Positions 15,790 through 24,236 of a stretch of 47,790 nucleotides of DNA are shown here, one piece after another. Each line of letters starts with the position of its first letter. Within the stretch, counting starts at the first letter, position 1. The notes beneath the pieces are model-generated. The model saw only the letters and a list, made by a program, of their open reading frames with translations, made no database searches and was not told the DNA's origin. A program made the translations under genes and the position numbers. This DNA is from Carboxylicivirga sp. (GTDB taxonomy: Bacteria; Bacteroidota; Bacteroidia; Bacteroidales; Marinilabiliaceae): contig JAOARW010000028.1 in the NCBI GenBank assembly GCA_025210475.1, positions 1 through 47,790 on the forward strand. The letters are read 5' to 3'.

Positions 15790-18700
15790 TTAAAATTTGA
15801 TATCAATACCACCACCGTAATACTTCAAAGTTGGATAGCTACGTCCGCTATTGGCTCCGCCATTGCTCATATTACCATTAAACTCCGTTGATTCCGGATT
15901 ATAGAAATCAAGGTTTGATAAGGTCAACAGGTTGTTGCCCTGAACATAAATCCTTAAACTTTTAACACCAATTTTCGAAGTCAGATTGTTAGGCAATGTA
16001 TACCCCACAGTAATGTTCTTTAAGCGGATGTAGCTGGCATCGAACAAATAAAGGTCGGAGCTGTAGCCATAGTTATTCGAATTACTGGCGCTACCCGGAG
16101 CAGTCAAACGCGGGTATTTGGCATCGGTATTAATTGGTGTCCAGTAATCCATCTGGTGCTCGTACATAACGTAAGAGTAATTGCTGTGAAAAGGCTCAAC
16201 CAACTCACCGCGTAAGAACATATCGCGTTTACCCACACCCTGAATAAGCGTGCTGAAATCAAAGTTTTTCCATTTTACATCGTAGGTAAAACCAAAGGTG
16301 TAACGAGGAAAAGCATTGCCAAGTATGTAACGGTCTTTATCATCGATAACACCATCACCATTTTTGTCTTTGTAACGCACATCACCCGGAGCCACCTGGG
16401 CACCTAATGGCTTGGCACTGTTCTTTATCTCATCGTAGTTTTGGAAGTAACCATCGGTTTTGTAACCCAGGTAACTGTTGTAGGCCAGGCCTTCTTTAAT
16501 GACGCGTTGCATTTGATCGTAACCATTAATCTGCAAACCGCCTTCGTACTTAACAACCTCGTTCCATGAATCGCCCAGATTCAAACTAAAGTTATGTCGC
16601 CAGTTTGATTTAGCCAGATGATAATCGATGGTTAGATCCCATCCCTGGTTACGCATTTCGCCGGCATTATAAACAGGTACGCTTCCGCCGTAAGTTCCCG
16701 GTACCGACGGTGGAATTAAAATGTCGGATGTTAACTTGTTGAAATAATCAGCTGTAACACTCAATTTATTATTGAAGAATGTAGCATCAACACCAAGGTT
16801 AAGCGTTTTACATTTTTCCCATGTTAAATCGGGGTTGGCAAACAAGAAATTGGTACCGGCAACAGCCGTATTATTAAAACCATAAGCGTTGTTGAATACA
16901 CTGTAGGTTGTTTGATACTGGTAATCGCTAACGTTTTGATTACCTAAAATACCATAAGAGGCACGAAGTTTCAGGTTACCAATGTTATCGCGATAAAACG
17001 ACAAGAAACCTTCTTCACTGGCACGCCAGGCTAAACCGGCACTAGGAAAGAATCCCCAACGCTGATCTTCGTGGAACTTACTTGAACCATCGTAACGGAA
17101 GTTTAATTCAACCAGGTACTTTTGAGCTAACTCATAATTTAAACGACCAAAAGCTGAATATAGACTACGTTCGGTAGTGCTTTGAGGCGTTGTATAAGTG
17201 CCACCCGGACCGTCAATAATTTCTGTTTCAGAAACCGGAATATTTAAATCCTGATCAGTATATTTGGTACGAATACCATTACCCATGCGTGTGTATGATT
17301 CGTTGGATGCGCCAAGCAATATCGAGAAATCATGAAGGTTATTCAGGTTCTTATTGTATTGAGCCATAATCTGAGAATTCAAAAACAAAGCTTTTTCATT
17401 GTCATCGTTGGTAGCTCTTTCAGCACCATAAGAACTACTGTGCTCAGTAGCTTCGGGACTGCTATAAAACTTCACCTGGTGTACCTTATGAATTTTGTGA
17501 ATCGCCCTGATATCAGCACCAAAAACACCTTTTAGTTTAAAGCCTTCGAACAAACTTAATTCTGCCGTGGTGTTACCCGTAAAATTATCAATTGACTCTT
17601 CGTGGGTACCACCGGCCTCCAATATTCCTAAAGGACTAAATTCTGTCAGTACATCGTTGATGTAATATCGGCCACTGGCATCCTTCATTTGATAGTAATA
17701 GTAATTAGGAATACGCGATGCATCCACTATTAAATTGTTGGTGCTGGTGGTGTGGTTTTTGTACAAGGTACGGGAGTAAGCCATGTTGGTGATCAGCTTA
17801 AACTTACCGTACTCATTGGTCATGTTCATGCGGAAATTGTATCGCTTTAAACCATAGTCATCGCCCACAAAGTTGTTTTCCTGATTCATGTAACCGGCCG
17901 ATACCATGTAAGTAGAGTTATCATTACCTCCAGACATGTTAAAGCTGTAATTTTCCTGCATGGCATTGCGTAAAATCTGATCCAGAAACCACTCGCTGTC
18001 ACCATTTTCTTTTAAGTCTCTGATTTGATCAGGACTATACAATGGAGCGCTTCCTACATTTGCCAACGCTTCGTTGCGCAGCATGGCATTTTTGTAACCG
18101 GCCACAGGTCTGAATTCATAACTCACATCCTGAATACCAACCTGAGCAGTAGCTGTTACCGTTGGTTTACCTTTTTTATTTCCTTTTTTGGTTGTTACCA
18201 GGATAACACCATTGGCCGAACGCGATCCGTAAATAGCTGCACTACCAGCATCTTTTAATATCGATACACTTTCGATATCGGCTGGGTTCAGGCTATTCAG
18301 GTCGCCACCAACAAGTCCGTCGATTACCACCAAAGGACTGTTGTTATTCATGGTACTTACACCACGAATGTTAATGCTGGCGCTGGTACCAGGCTCCATG
18401 GTAGGCTGTTGTAAAATTAGGTTAGCCGATGCTCCCTGTAGTGCCTGTGTTACATTGGCAACCGGCTTTTGAGCTATGGCTTCACTGTTAATTTTACTAA
18501 CGCTACCGATTAAATTGGCCTTTTTCATGGTGCCATATCCAACGGCTACCACCTCTTCAAGGTTAGTTGTTTCCTCAACTAAAGTTACCTTTATAGATGT
18601 GCGACCGGCCACCTCAATTTCCTGATCGGCAAAACCAATAAAAGAAAATTTTAAGATAGACTCATTTTTAACTGTGATGGTGTATTGCCCATCGATGTTG

Positions 18701-19182
18701 GTTATTACCCCATTGGTACTGTTGTTTTTGTCGTAGACATTAACACCTGGTAATGGTTCGCCATAGGCATCCGTAACAGTCCCAGTAACGGTAATAACAT
18801 TTTGCACCTGCACCTGCTCATTACCTTTCGGAATTATCAGGATGATTTCACCAACAGTTTTATAGGCTAGTGGCTTTCCTTCCAATACCCGATCCAAAAC
18901 TTCAGGTGCGTTAGCATTTTGAAAATGCCCGCTAAACAGGTGGTTGCCGATTAATTCATCTTTATAAACAATGGAATAATCAAGCTCCTCCTCAATTAAT
19001 TGAAATACTTCTTTCAGCGAAGAGTTTTTAAAGGCATGTGTTAATTTCTTACTTTGAGAATAACTGGTGGCAGAAACCGGTATTATCAAAACGAATAACA
19101 ACCAGACACTTAACTTCATAATGAGACAGGTTTTTCTCCAATCGGGGGTTTTACCCCTTTTGTAAAACATTTTTCTTTTCAT
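15790..19182 (-). CDS. SusC/RagA-family TonB-linked outer-membrane transporter with STN domain (mannan cluster)
   Basis: A 1130-residue outer-membrane transporter, likely importer of alpha-mannan oligosaccharides. A basic N-terminal extension precedes the signal segment (MKLSVWLLFVLIIPVSATSY, Met22 being an alternative start). An STN domain (about 45-120, LKEVFQLIEEELDYSIVYKD) and a carboxypeptidase-regulatory-like domain (about 130-215, VTDAYGEPLPGVNVYDKN) follow. The plug includes EEVVAVGYGTMKKANLIGSV, INIRGVSTMNNNSPLVVIDG and AAIYGSRSANGVILVTTKKG. The barrel ends in a terminal Phe (GGGIDIKF). The gene lies downstream of its ECF/FecR regulators and 20 bases before its SusD partner. The assignment to mannan comes from the GH76/GH125 genes in the same run. 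Confidence 0.94.
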   Translation of the reverse strand: MKRKMFYKRGKTPDWRKTCLIMKLSVWLLFVLIIPVSATSYSQSKKLTHAFKNSSLKEVFQLIEEELDYSIVYKDELIGNHLFSGHFQNANAPEVLDRVLEGKPLAYKTVGEIILIIPKGNEQVQVQNVITVTGTVTDAYGEPLPGVNVYDKNNSTNGVITNIDGQYTITVKNESILKFSFIGFADQEIEVAGRTSIKVTLVEETTNLEEVVAVGYGTMKKANLIGSVSKINSEAIAQKPVANVTQALQGASANLILQQPTMEPGTSASINIRGVSTMNNNSPLVVIDGLVGGDLNSLNPADIESVSILKDAGSAAIYGSRSANGVILVTTKKGNKKGKPTVTATAQVGIQDVSYEFRPVAGYKNAMLRNEALANVGSAPLYSPDQIRDLKENGDSEWFLDQILRNAMQENYSFNMSGGNDNSTYMVSAGYMNQENNFVGDDYGLKRYNFRMNMTNEYGKFKLITNMAYSRTLYKNHTTSTNNLIVDASRIPNYYYYQMKDASGRYYINDVLTEFSPLGILEAGGTHEESIDNFTGNTTAELSLFEGFKLKGVFGADIRAIHKIHKVHQVKFYSSPEATEHSSSYGAERATNDDNEKALFLNSQIMAQYNKNLNNLHDFSILLGASNESYTRMGNGIRTKYTDQDLNIPVSETEIIDGPGGTYTTPQSTTERSLYSAFGRLNYELAQKYLVELNFRYDGSSKFHEDQRWGFFPSAGLAWRASEEGFLSFYRDNIGNLKLRASYGILGNQNVSDYQYQTTYSVFNNAYGFNNTAVAGTNFLFANPDLTWEKCKTLNLGVDATFFNNKLSVTADYFNKLTSDILIPPSVPGTYGGSVPVYNAGEMRNQGWDLTIDYHLAKSNWRHNFSLNLGDSWNEVVKYEGGLQINGYDQMQRVIKEGLAYNSYLGYKTDGYFQNYDEIKNSAKPLGAQVAPGDVRYKDKNGDGVIDDKDRYILGNAFPRYTFGFTYDVKWKNFDFSTLIQGVGKRDMFLRGELVEPFHSNYSYVMYEHQMDYWTPINTDAKYPRLTAPGSASNSNNYGYSSDLYLFDASYIRLKNITVGYTLPNNLTSKIGVKSLRIYVQGNNLLTLSNLDFYNPESTEFNGNMSNGGANSGRSYPTLKYYGGGIDIKF

Positions 19183-19227
19183 AAATTTACATTGTCGTTA
19201 GTTTATTTAATTAATAATCTAATATTC

Positions 19228-19257
19228 AGCAGAAGGATGGTGGCTCATGCTTCTGCT
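19228..19257 (-). promoter_or_regulatory. Stem-loop between fecR and SusC
   Basis: AGCAGAAG (19228-19235) and CTTCTGCT (19250-19257) are perfect 8-base inverted repeats with a 14-base loop, just after the fecR stop in the transcribed direction. The T-rich tail (TTTGTTTTT) lies on the opposite strand, so for the operon this is an A-preceded hairpin. It may partly separate regulator transcription from SusC transcription. Confidence 0.4.
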
Positions 19258-19271
19258 TTTGTTTTTAATTG

Positions 19272-20228
19272 CTATTTATTTTTCCGGATAATGTAATCAT
19301 CCTTACTAATTTGCTTGTAATTAAGATTTTCGCTTAATGATAGAACATCCAGAATTTGGCTGAGTGTTTCATTATTCTTAAAGGTTCCTGAGTATATAAT
19401 TGCGTTTAAGTCATCATCATCAACTGTAATTTTCACATTGTACCATCTTTCAAGCTTTTGAATCAACTGATCGAAGGGAAGGGCATTGAACACAATTCGG
19501 TTCTGAGTCCAGGCAAAAGTAGTTTTCACATTTGTAGCCCTTTCGATAAACAGTTCTTGTCCTTCTAGCCGCACCGTTTCTCCCGGAACAATTTTCTTTA
19601 TTTTATTCTGGTGACGGATACTAATGCTTCCTTCTATTAGACTGGTTTGAACATGTTCATTGTGGTAAGCAGAAACGTTGAATCGTGTACCATGCACAAC
19701 AACATCATAGTCTTTCGTTTCCACTTCAAAGCATAAATTTTTATTTGTGGCCACCTCGAAAAATGCCTCTCCCGTAAGTTTGACATATCGTTTTTCTTTA
19801 AAGTTGGCATTGTAATCGATTCGGCTGCCGGCGTTCATATGTACGGTTGAGCCATCTGGTAGCTTTACAACCTTCTTTTCACCGTATTGCGTGATGGCAG
19901 AATACATCTTTTCATTGGGGGCTGCTGTTTCTTTTGGCTTTAATAAAAAGTTTATCAGGAGCGCTATTAGAGCTACAGCAGCATAACCTGCAATTTTTAT
20001 GAAATAGTTAGGGCGTGTTTTCTTTTCGAAGACTTTTTGCTTGGCCTTCTGCAACACCTCTTCAAGTTCAGAATCCTTATAAGCGTAGGGTGACCACTGT
20101 TGCTTTAACTCAGCGAAGTGCGATTTATTGGCATCATTTTCAGACAGCCAATTATTAAGTTTCGCAGCCTCGTCGGGTGATAACTGACCAGTTAAATATT
20201 TTTCGACTAAGATTTTAATTTTATCCAT
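19272..20228 (-). CDS. FecR-family anti-sigma factor (mannan cluster)
   Basis: A 318-residue anti-sigma factor with the same design as the first FecR of the window. The cytoplasmic N-terminus (VEKYLTGQLSPDEAAKLNNW) is followed by a membrane span at about residues 77-96 (IAGYAAVALIALLINFLL). The periplasmic FecR domain follows (KVVKLPDGSTVHMNAGSRID, YVKLTGEAFFEV, DVVVHGTRFNVSAY), then DUF4974 (KLERWYNVKITVDD, YSGTFKNNETLSQILDVLSL). It should hold or release the ECF sigma encoded upstream in response to mannan binding at the STN-bearing SusC. The leader of about 250 bases upstream carries the same two-part element as the first fecR. Confidence 0.92.
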   Translation of the reverse strand: MDKIKILVEKYLTGQLSPDEAAKLNNWLSENDANKSHFAELKQQWSPYAYKDSELEEVLQKAKQKVFEKKTRPNYFIKIAGYAAVALIALLINFLLKPKETAAPNEKMYSAITQYGEKKVVKLPDGSTVHMNAGSRIDYNANFKEKRYVKLTGEAFFEVATNKNLCFEVETKDYDVVVHGTRFNVSAYHNEHVQTSLIEGSISIRHQNKIKKIVPGETVRLEGQELFIERATNVKTTFAWTQNRIVFNALPFDQLIQKLERWYNVKITVDDDDLNAIIYSGTFKNNETLSQILDVLSLSENLNYKQISKDDYIIRKNK

Positions 20229-20268
20229 GAATTATGCATTCTGATGGTAATACACGATGAATCATCAA

Positions 20269-20306
20269 TACCCATCATTATTTTTAATTTTTTTTCAAAA
20301 TATTTT
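20269..20306 (-). promoter_or_regulatory. Conserved two-part element upstream of fecR (copy 2), putative ECF promoter
   Basis: On the minus strand AAAATATTTTGAAAAAA (20306-20290), 12 bases, then TGATGGGTA (20277-20269), ending 40 bases before the fecR ATG. Block sequences, spacer length and distance to the start codon are all identical to copy 1 at 926-963, although the sequence between and around the blocks differs. The first block sits in a 12-base palindrome, CAAAATATTTTG (20296-20307). Probably a sigma-dependent promoter for fecR and genes below it. Confidence 0.55.
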
Positions 20307-20476
20307 GCATTGTTGTAGGTAAGGATCACAATGCTAGTGGGATATGGGTTTGGAAAATTGTAAGCTTAAACTAAATTTTCTGGAATTGATAGTCAGAGCC
20401 AGTTTTTAAATCAATAATTACGATAGTTTTTGTGCTCACCTATGAGTTATTTCAACTTGGCATTGTGGCCAAGACC

Positions 20477-21055
20477 TTATGCATTGATCTTGTAAAGTAT
20501 CTCGATAACCAGAAGTATACCAGGGTTATTCCCGAAATGACTTTTTAATTTCTTCAGTGCTGTTGAAATGTGCCGTTCAACATTTTTAATGTTGATGCCT
20601 AATTCTTCAGCAATCTCCCTGTTTTTCAGACCTTCAAAACGGCTTTTAATAAAAACTTCCTGACAACGTTTGGGCAAGTCATTGATGGCTTCATTGATTT
20701 GCTTTTGTAACTCTTCAGTTACGGTTAGGTATGGCTCGTCGGCCATGAAATCAATGTTGTAAATCTCTTCGTAGTGTTCCAGTTGATAGTAATCTTCCAG
20801 TTTTTGATTTTTCAGCTTTTGATCGCGTATGTAGTTAATACACCGATTGCGAACGGTTTTAAACAGGTAGTTTTCAAAAGTAGATGAAGTAATTCGAAAG
20901 CGCTCTTCCCAAATTTTTATAAATGAATCCTGAACAATGTCTTTCGCAATTTCATTGTCTTTAACCAGAATACACGCAAAAGCACGTAGCCTGGGAAAGT
21001 ATGATCTAAACAAATAGTCAAACTCACCAATGTCATTTAAATTGGAAGTCGCCAT
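20477..21055 (-). CDS. RNA polymerase ECF-type sigma-70 factor (mannan cluster)
   Basis: A 192-residue ECF sigma factor, equal in length to and a clear relative of the one at 348-926. Sigma region 2: FDYLFRSYFPRLRAFA, KDIVQDSFIKIWEER, FENYLFKTVRNRCINYI. Region 4: LPKRCQEVFIKSRFEGLKNR, INIKNVERHISTALKKLK. The pair differs most in the linker and extreme C-terminus. It should drive the mannan cluster once released by the FecR encoded downstream. A -7-like box lies 24-31 bases before the ATG. Confidence 0.92.
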   Translation of the reverse strand: MATSNLNDIGEFDYLFRSYFPRLRAFACILVKDNEIAKDIVQDSFIKIWEERFRITSSTFENYLFKTVRNRCINYIRDQKLKNQKLEDYYQLEHYEEIYNIDFMADEPYLTVTEELQKQINEAINDLPKRCQEVFIKSRFEGLKNREIAEELGINIKNVERHISTALKKLKSHFGNNPGILLVIEILYKINA

Positions 21056-21078
21056 AAAAATTGGATTTTTTCGGAGTG

Positions 21079-21086
21079 CAAAAATA
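21079..21086 (-). promoter_or_regulatory. Candidate -7 promoter box of the mannan-cluster ECF sigma gene
   Basis: The minus strand reads TATTTTTG, matching TAnnTTTG, 24 bases upstream of the ATG at 21055, which would give a very short leader. No convincing TTG -33 is seen. The remaining 21087-21256 shows no gene or clear structure. Confidence 0.4.
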
Positions 21087-21256
21087 CAGTTTTTGTGAGG
21101 AGTTAAAAGAATTACTTAAAAATTCTAACATCAAAGACCTGAAAGCTAAGGAAGGATGTAAATTAAGTGGATGATATTGAGGGCTTAAATAAACTAGAGA
21201 AGAGAATTTGTATTTTTTAAACAAAGCATATGTGTTTTAATATCAACTAAAAAGAA

Positions 21257-21281
21257 GAACACCGGCGGGGTACCGGTGTTC
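21257..21281 (-). terminator. Rho-independent terminator of the uxa operon
   Basis: On the minus strand GAACACCGG (21281-21273) and CCGGTGTTC (21265-21257) form a perfect 9-bp GC-rich stem with a 7-base loop, directly followed by TTCTTTTTAG. It lies 41 bases beyond the uxaC stop. Confidence 0.85.
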
Positions 21282-21321
21282 ACTTATATCAATTATTGCA
21301 TAAAAGAAAAATAATTGTCAC

Positions 21322-22722
21322 TTAGAAATTGAAATAGTTTTTGGCATTGTAATAACAAATTCCCTCAACGTATTCTTTCAGCAGATCCATATCGTTCGGG
21401 ATTAAGCCATTCTCCACATCTTGTCCAAGCAAATTACATAGTATGCGGCGGAAATATTCGTGTCTGCTGTAGCTCAAAAAGCTTCGTGAATCGGTAAGCA
21501 TACCAACAAATCGGCTTAGCAAGCCCAGGTTCGACAAGGCATTAATTTGCTTTTCCATGCCATCTTTCTGATCGAGGAACCACCAGCCGGAACCCCATTG
21601 GATTTTACCAGCCACAGTACCATCCTGGAAATTTCCCAACATCGTAGCATAGACCTCGTTATGAGCGGGATTCAGGTTATATAAAATCGTCTTGGTTAAC
21701 TTGTCGTTAGTTGCCAGTCGGTTTAAGAACTTCGACATATCTTTGGCAACCAAATCATCGCCAATGGAGTCAAAACCGGTGTCGGCTCCCAACTGATTAA
21801 ACATCTTAGAGTTGTTGTTTCGAATGGCTCCAATGTGGAATTGTTGTGTCCATCCTTTGTTATGATCCATCACTGCCAACTCGTATAATACTGCCGATTT
21901 ATATTTAGCAATTTCTTCTCCGGTTAGAGCCTTGTCGTTAATGGCTTTGTTGAAGATGGTTTCGATTTCCGATTCTGTAAAATCTTCACAGTAAAAGCGG
22001 TCTAATCCATGATCGGATAATTTACAACCCATCTGTTCGAAGAAATGCTGACGTGCTTGCAGTGCTGCTTTCAATTGCTTATAACTGTTAATTTCCATAG
22101 CCGCAGCCTCCCCAATCTTTTGCAGATAAGCATTAAAATCATCCAGGTTGTCAATGGCCATGGCTTTGTCAGCTCTCCACGATGGTAATACCTTGGTTTC
22201 AAATCCCGAGTCCTTAATCATTTGGTGCCATTCCAACGAGTCGGCCGGATCATCGGTGGTACAAATAACCTCCACATTGGCTTGTTTGATCAGACCTTTA
22301 CATGAAAATCCCGGAGTTTGCAACTTGGCATTACATTCGTCCCATACCTCTTTGGCTGTTTGTTTATTCAATAACTTTTTAATGCCAAAAGGTTTGTTTA
22401 GTTCCAGGTGTGTCCAATGATACAAAGGATTGCGAAGCGTGTATGGCACTGTTTGCGCCCAATTATTGAACTTCTCCCAATCGCTTGCACTACCGGTAAT
22501 GTCATTTTCAGAAATACCATTGGTACGCATGGCCCGCCATTTGTAATGGTCGCCATATAACCATATTTCAGTCAGGTTTTTAAAGTTGATATCCTCGGCA
22601 ATTTGCTGAGGGGGAATATGACAGTGATAATCAATAATCGGAAGGTCAGCTGCAAAATCATGGTATAATTTTTTAGCTGTTTCGTTTGATAATAAAAAAT
22701 CGTCGTTAATTAATGTTTCCAT
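21322..22722 (-). CDS. uxaC: Uronate isomerase (D-glucuronate/D-galacturonate isomerase)
   Basis: A 466-residue cytoplasmic TIM-barrel enzyme of the amidohydrolase superfamily that converts D-galacturonate to D-tagaturonate (and glucuronate to fructuronate). Its length matches the family. The metal-binding HxH is in PIIDYHCHIPP (His33, His35). Other family blocks are CTTDDPADSLEWH, QFHIGAIRNNN, GNFQDGTVAGKIQWGSGWWF and the C-terminal MLTDSRSFLSYSRHEYFRRI. ATG 22722 is chosen because the 32 extra upstream codons overlap the end of uxaA and do not resemble the family. It is the last gene of the operon, 16 bases after uxaA and before a strong terminator. Confidence 0.96.
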   Translation of the reverse strand: METLINDDFLLSNETAKKLYHDFAADLPIIDYHCHIPPQQIAEDINFKNLTEIWLYGDHYKWRAMRTNGISENDITGSASDWEKFNNWAQTVPYTLRNPLYHWTHLELNKPFGIKKLLNKQTAKEVWDECNAKLQTPGFSCKGLIKQANVEVICTTDDPADSLEWHQMIKDSGFETKVLPSWRADKAMAIDNLDDFNAYLQKIGEAAAMEINSYKQLKAALQARQHFFEQMGCKLSDHGLDRFYCEDFTESEIETIFNKAINDKALTGEEIAKYKSAVLYELAVMDHNKGWTQQFHIGAIRNNNSKMFNQLGADTGFDSIGDDLVAKDMSKFLNRLATNDKLTKTILYNLNPAHNEVYATMLGNFQDGTVAGKIQWGSGWWFLDQKDGMEKQINALSNLGLLSRFVGMLTDSRSFLSYSRHEYFRRILCNLLGQDVENGLIPNDMDLLKEYVEGICYYNAKNYFNF

Positions 22723-22738
22723 TATAAAGTATTTAGAT

Positions 22739-24235
22739 CTATAGGGTAACGCCACTTTTAAAAATAGCAATTTCCTTAAAGTTGGTAATTTCGTGTTTGA
22801 GTTGTTTCCCGTTGGCAATTTCTATTAAAAAATCAATGAATTCATCTTTCAGCTGATTCATGGATTTATTACCGTCAACCAGTTCGCCGGCATTAAAATC
22901 CATCCAATTACGTTTGTGATTATATAAGTTCGAATTGGTGGAAATTTTCATTGTAGGGACAAAGCTGCCAAAAGGTGTACCTCGCCCGGTGGTGAATAAT
23001 ACCATCTGGCACCCGGATAATGCCAATGCTGAACTGGCGATAAGATCGTTGCCAGGAGACCAAAGCAGATTAAGTCCCGGTGTTTTAATACGCTCGCCAT
23101 AGTTAAGGACGTCATTAACAACAGCATCGCCTCCCTTTTGTACGCATCCAAGAGATTTTTCTTCAAGCGTCGTAATTCCACCGTTTTTATTTCCGGGAGA
23201 TGGATTTTCATAGATGGGTTGATCACTGGCCCTGAAATAATCTTTAAATCCATTAATCAGATCCACCGTTTTACAGAATACCTCATTCGATTGAGCGCGC
23301 TCCATCAGGATTGTTTCAGCACCAAACATTTCTGGCACTTCGGTTAGTACAGATGTTCCATCTTGTGCAATTAGCCAGTCCGAAAATCGTCCTAAAAGAG
23401 GGTTGGCTGTAATTCCCGAAAAGCCATCGCTTCCACCACACTTTAAACCAATTTTTAGCTTTGAAACCGGTACCTCGCTTCGATGGTCCTTTTTCATTTC
23501 GTCGCACAGGGAGAGAGCGATCTCCAATCCTTTTTCAACTTCATCTTCCACTTCCTGCGAAACAAGGAATTTTACCCGCTTATCGTCCCATTCGCCAATA
23601 ATTTTTTGTAGCTCGCTTACCTGGTTATTTTCACAACCTAAGCCCAGCACTAAAACACCACCAGCATTGGGGTGCTTAATGGCTGCAGCCAATGCTTTTT
23701 GGGTGTTTAAATGGTCGCCTCCAAGCTGTGAGCATCCATATTGGTGACCCAGAACCAGAATGTCATCAATATGTTTGGTATCGGTTTCTGCTTTTAATTG
23801 ATCAACGATTAGTTTGGCTTGTCCGTTAACACAACCTACAGTAGGTATAATCCATAGTTCATTGCGTATTCCAACGTCGCCATTAGCTCGCTGATAACCC
23901 AGAAAAAAACGATCTTCCTTTGCTATGTCTAATGATTTTACTTTGGGATTGTAAGTGTATTTCAGGTTTTCATCCAAACCTGTTCTAACATTTTGGGTGT
24001 GCACGTGTTGGCCTTCAGTAATTACCTTTTTCGCCAGACCTATGGAATATCCATACTTAATAACATGATCTTCTTCATTGATCTGTGATATAGCTATTTT
24101 ATGACCCTGGGGGATGTTATCGGCAGCAGTAATCTTTTTTTGCTGATAATCGATAACATCGCCCTTATTAATGGCTTGAAGTGCCACAAGCACATTATCA
24201 CCCGGATGTATTTGTAAATATTTACTCATGCCCAT
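22739..24235 (-). CDS. uxaA: Altronate dehydratase
   Basis: A 498-residue cytoplasmic dehydratase converting D-altronate to 2-keto-3-deoxy-D-gluconate. Its length is close to that of E. coli UxaA. The N-terminal SAF-like domain (about 1-75, HPGDNVLVALQAINKGDVID) is followed by the large catalytic domain: GYQRANGDVGIRNELWIIPT, LGHQYGCSQLGGDH, LGLGCENNQ, KCGGSDGFSGITANPLLG, and near the end FTTGRGTPFGSFVPTMKIST. Met3 is an equally possible start (MGMSKY). One base separates it from uxaB, so the genes are surely co-transcribed. It performs the third step of the galacturonate route. The later KDG kinase and aldolase are not in this window. Confidence 0.96.
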   Translation of the reverse strand: MGMSKYLQIHPGDNVLVALQAINKGDVIDYQQKKITAADNIPQGHKIAISQINEEDHVIKYGYSIGLAKKVITEGQHVHTQNVRTGLDENLKYTYNPKVKSLDIAKEDRFFLGYQRANGDVGIRNELWIIPTVGCVNGQAKLIVDQLKAETDTKHIDDILVLGHQYGCSQLGGDHLNTQKALAAAIKHPNAGGVLVLGLGCENNQVSELQKIIGEWDDKRVKFLVSQEVEDEVEKGLEIALSLCDEMKKDHRSEVPVSKLKIGLKCGGSDGFSGITANPLLGRFSDWLIAQDGTSVLTEVPEMFGAETILMERAQSNEVFCKTVDLINGFKDYFRASDQPIYENPSPGNKNGGITTLEEKSLGCVQKGGDAVVNDVLNYGERIKTPGLNLLWSPGNDLIASSALALSGCQMVLFTTGRGTPFGSFVPTMKISTNSNLYNHKRNWMDFNAGELVDGNKSMNQLKDEFIDFLIEIANGKQLKHEITNFKEIAIFKSGVTL

Positions 24236-24236
24236 T

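Noticed and set aside
20296..20307. CAAAATATTTTG palindrome as a stand-alone operator
   Set aside because: It is simple AT-rich sequence and is better explained as part of the two-part fecR element, whose other copy lacks the outer C.
22723..22818. 32-codon N-terminal extension of uxaC
   Set aside because: It runs back into the end of uxaA, is not family-like, and ATG 22722 gives the normal UxaC N-terminus.
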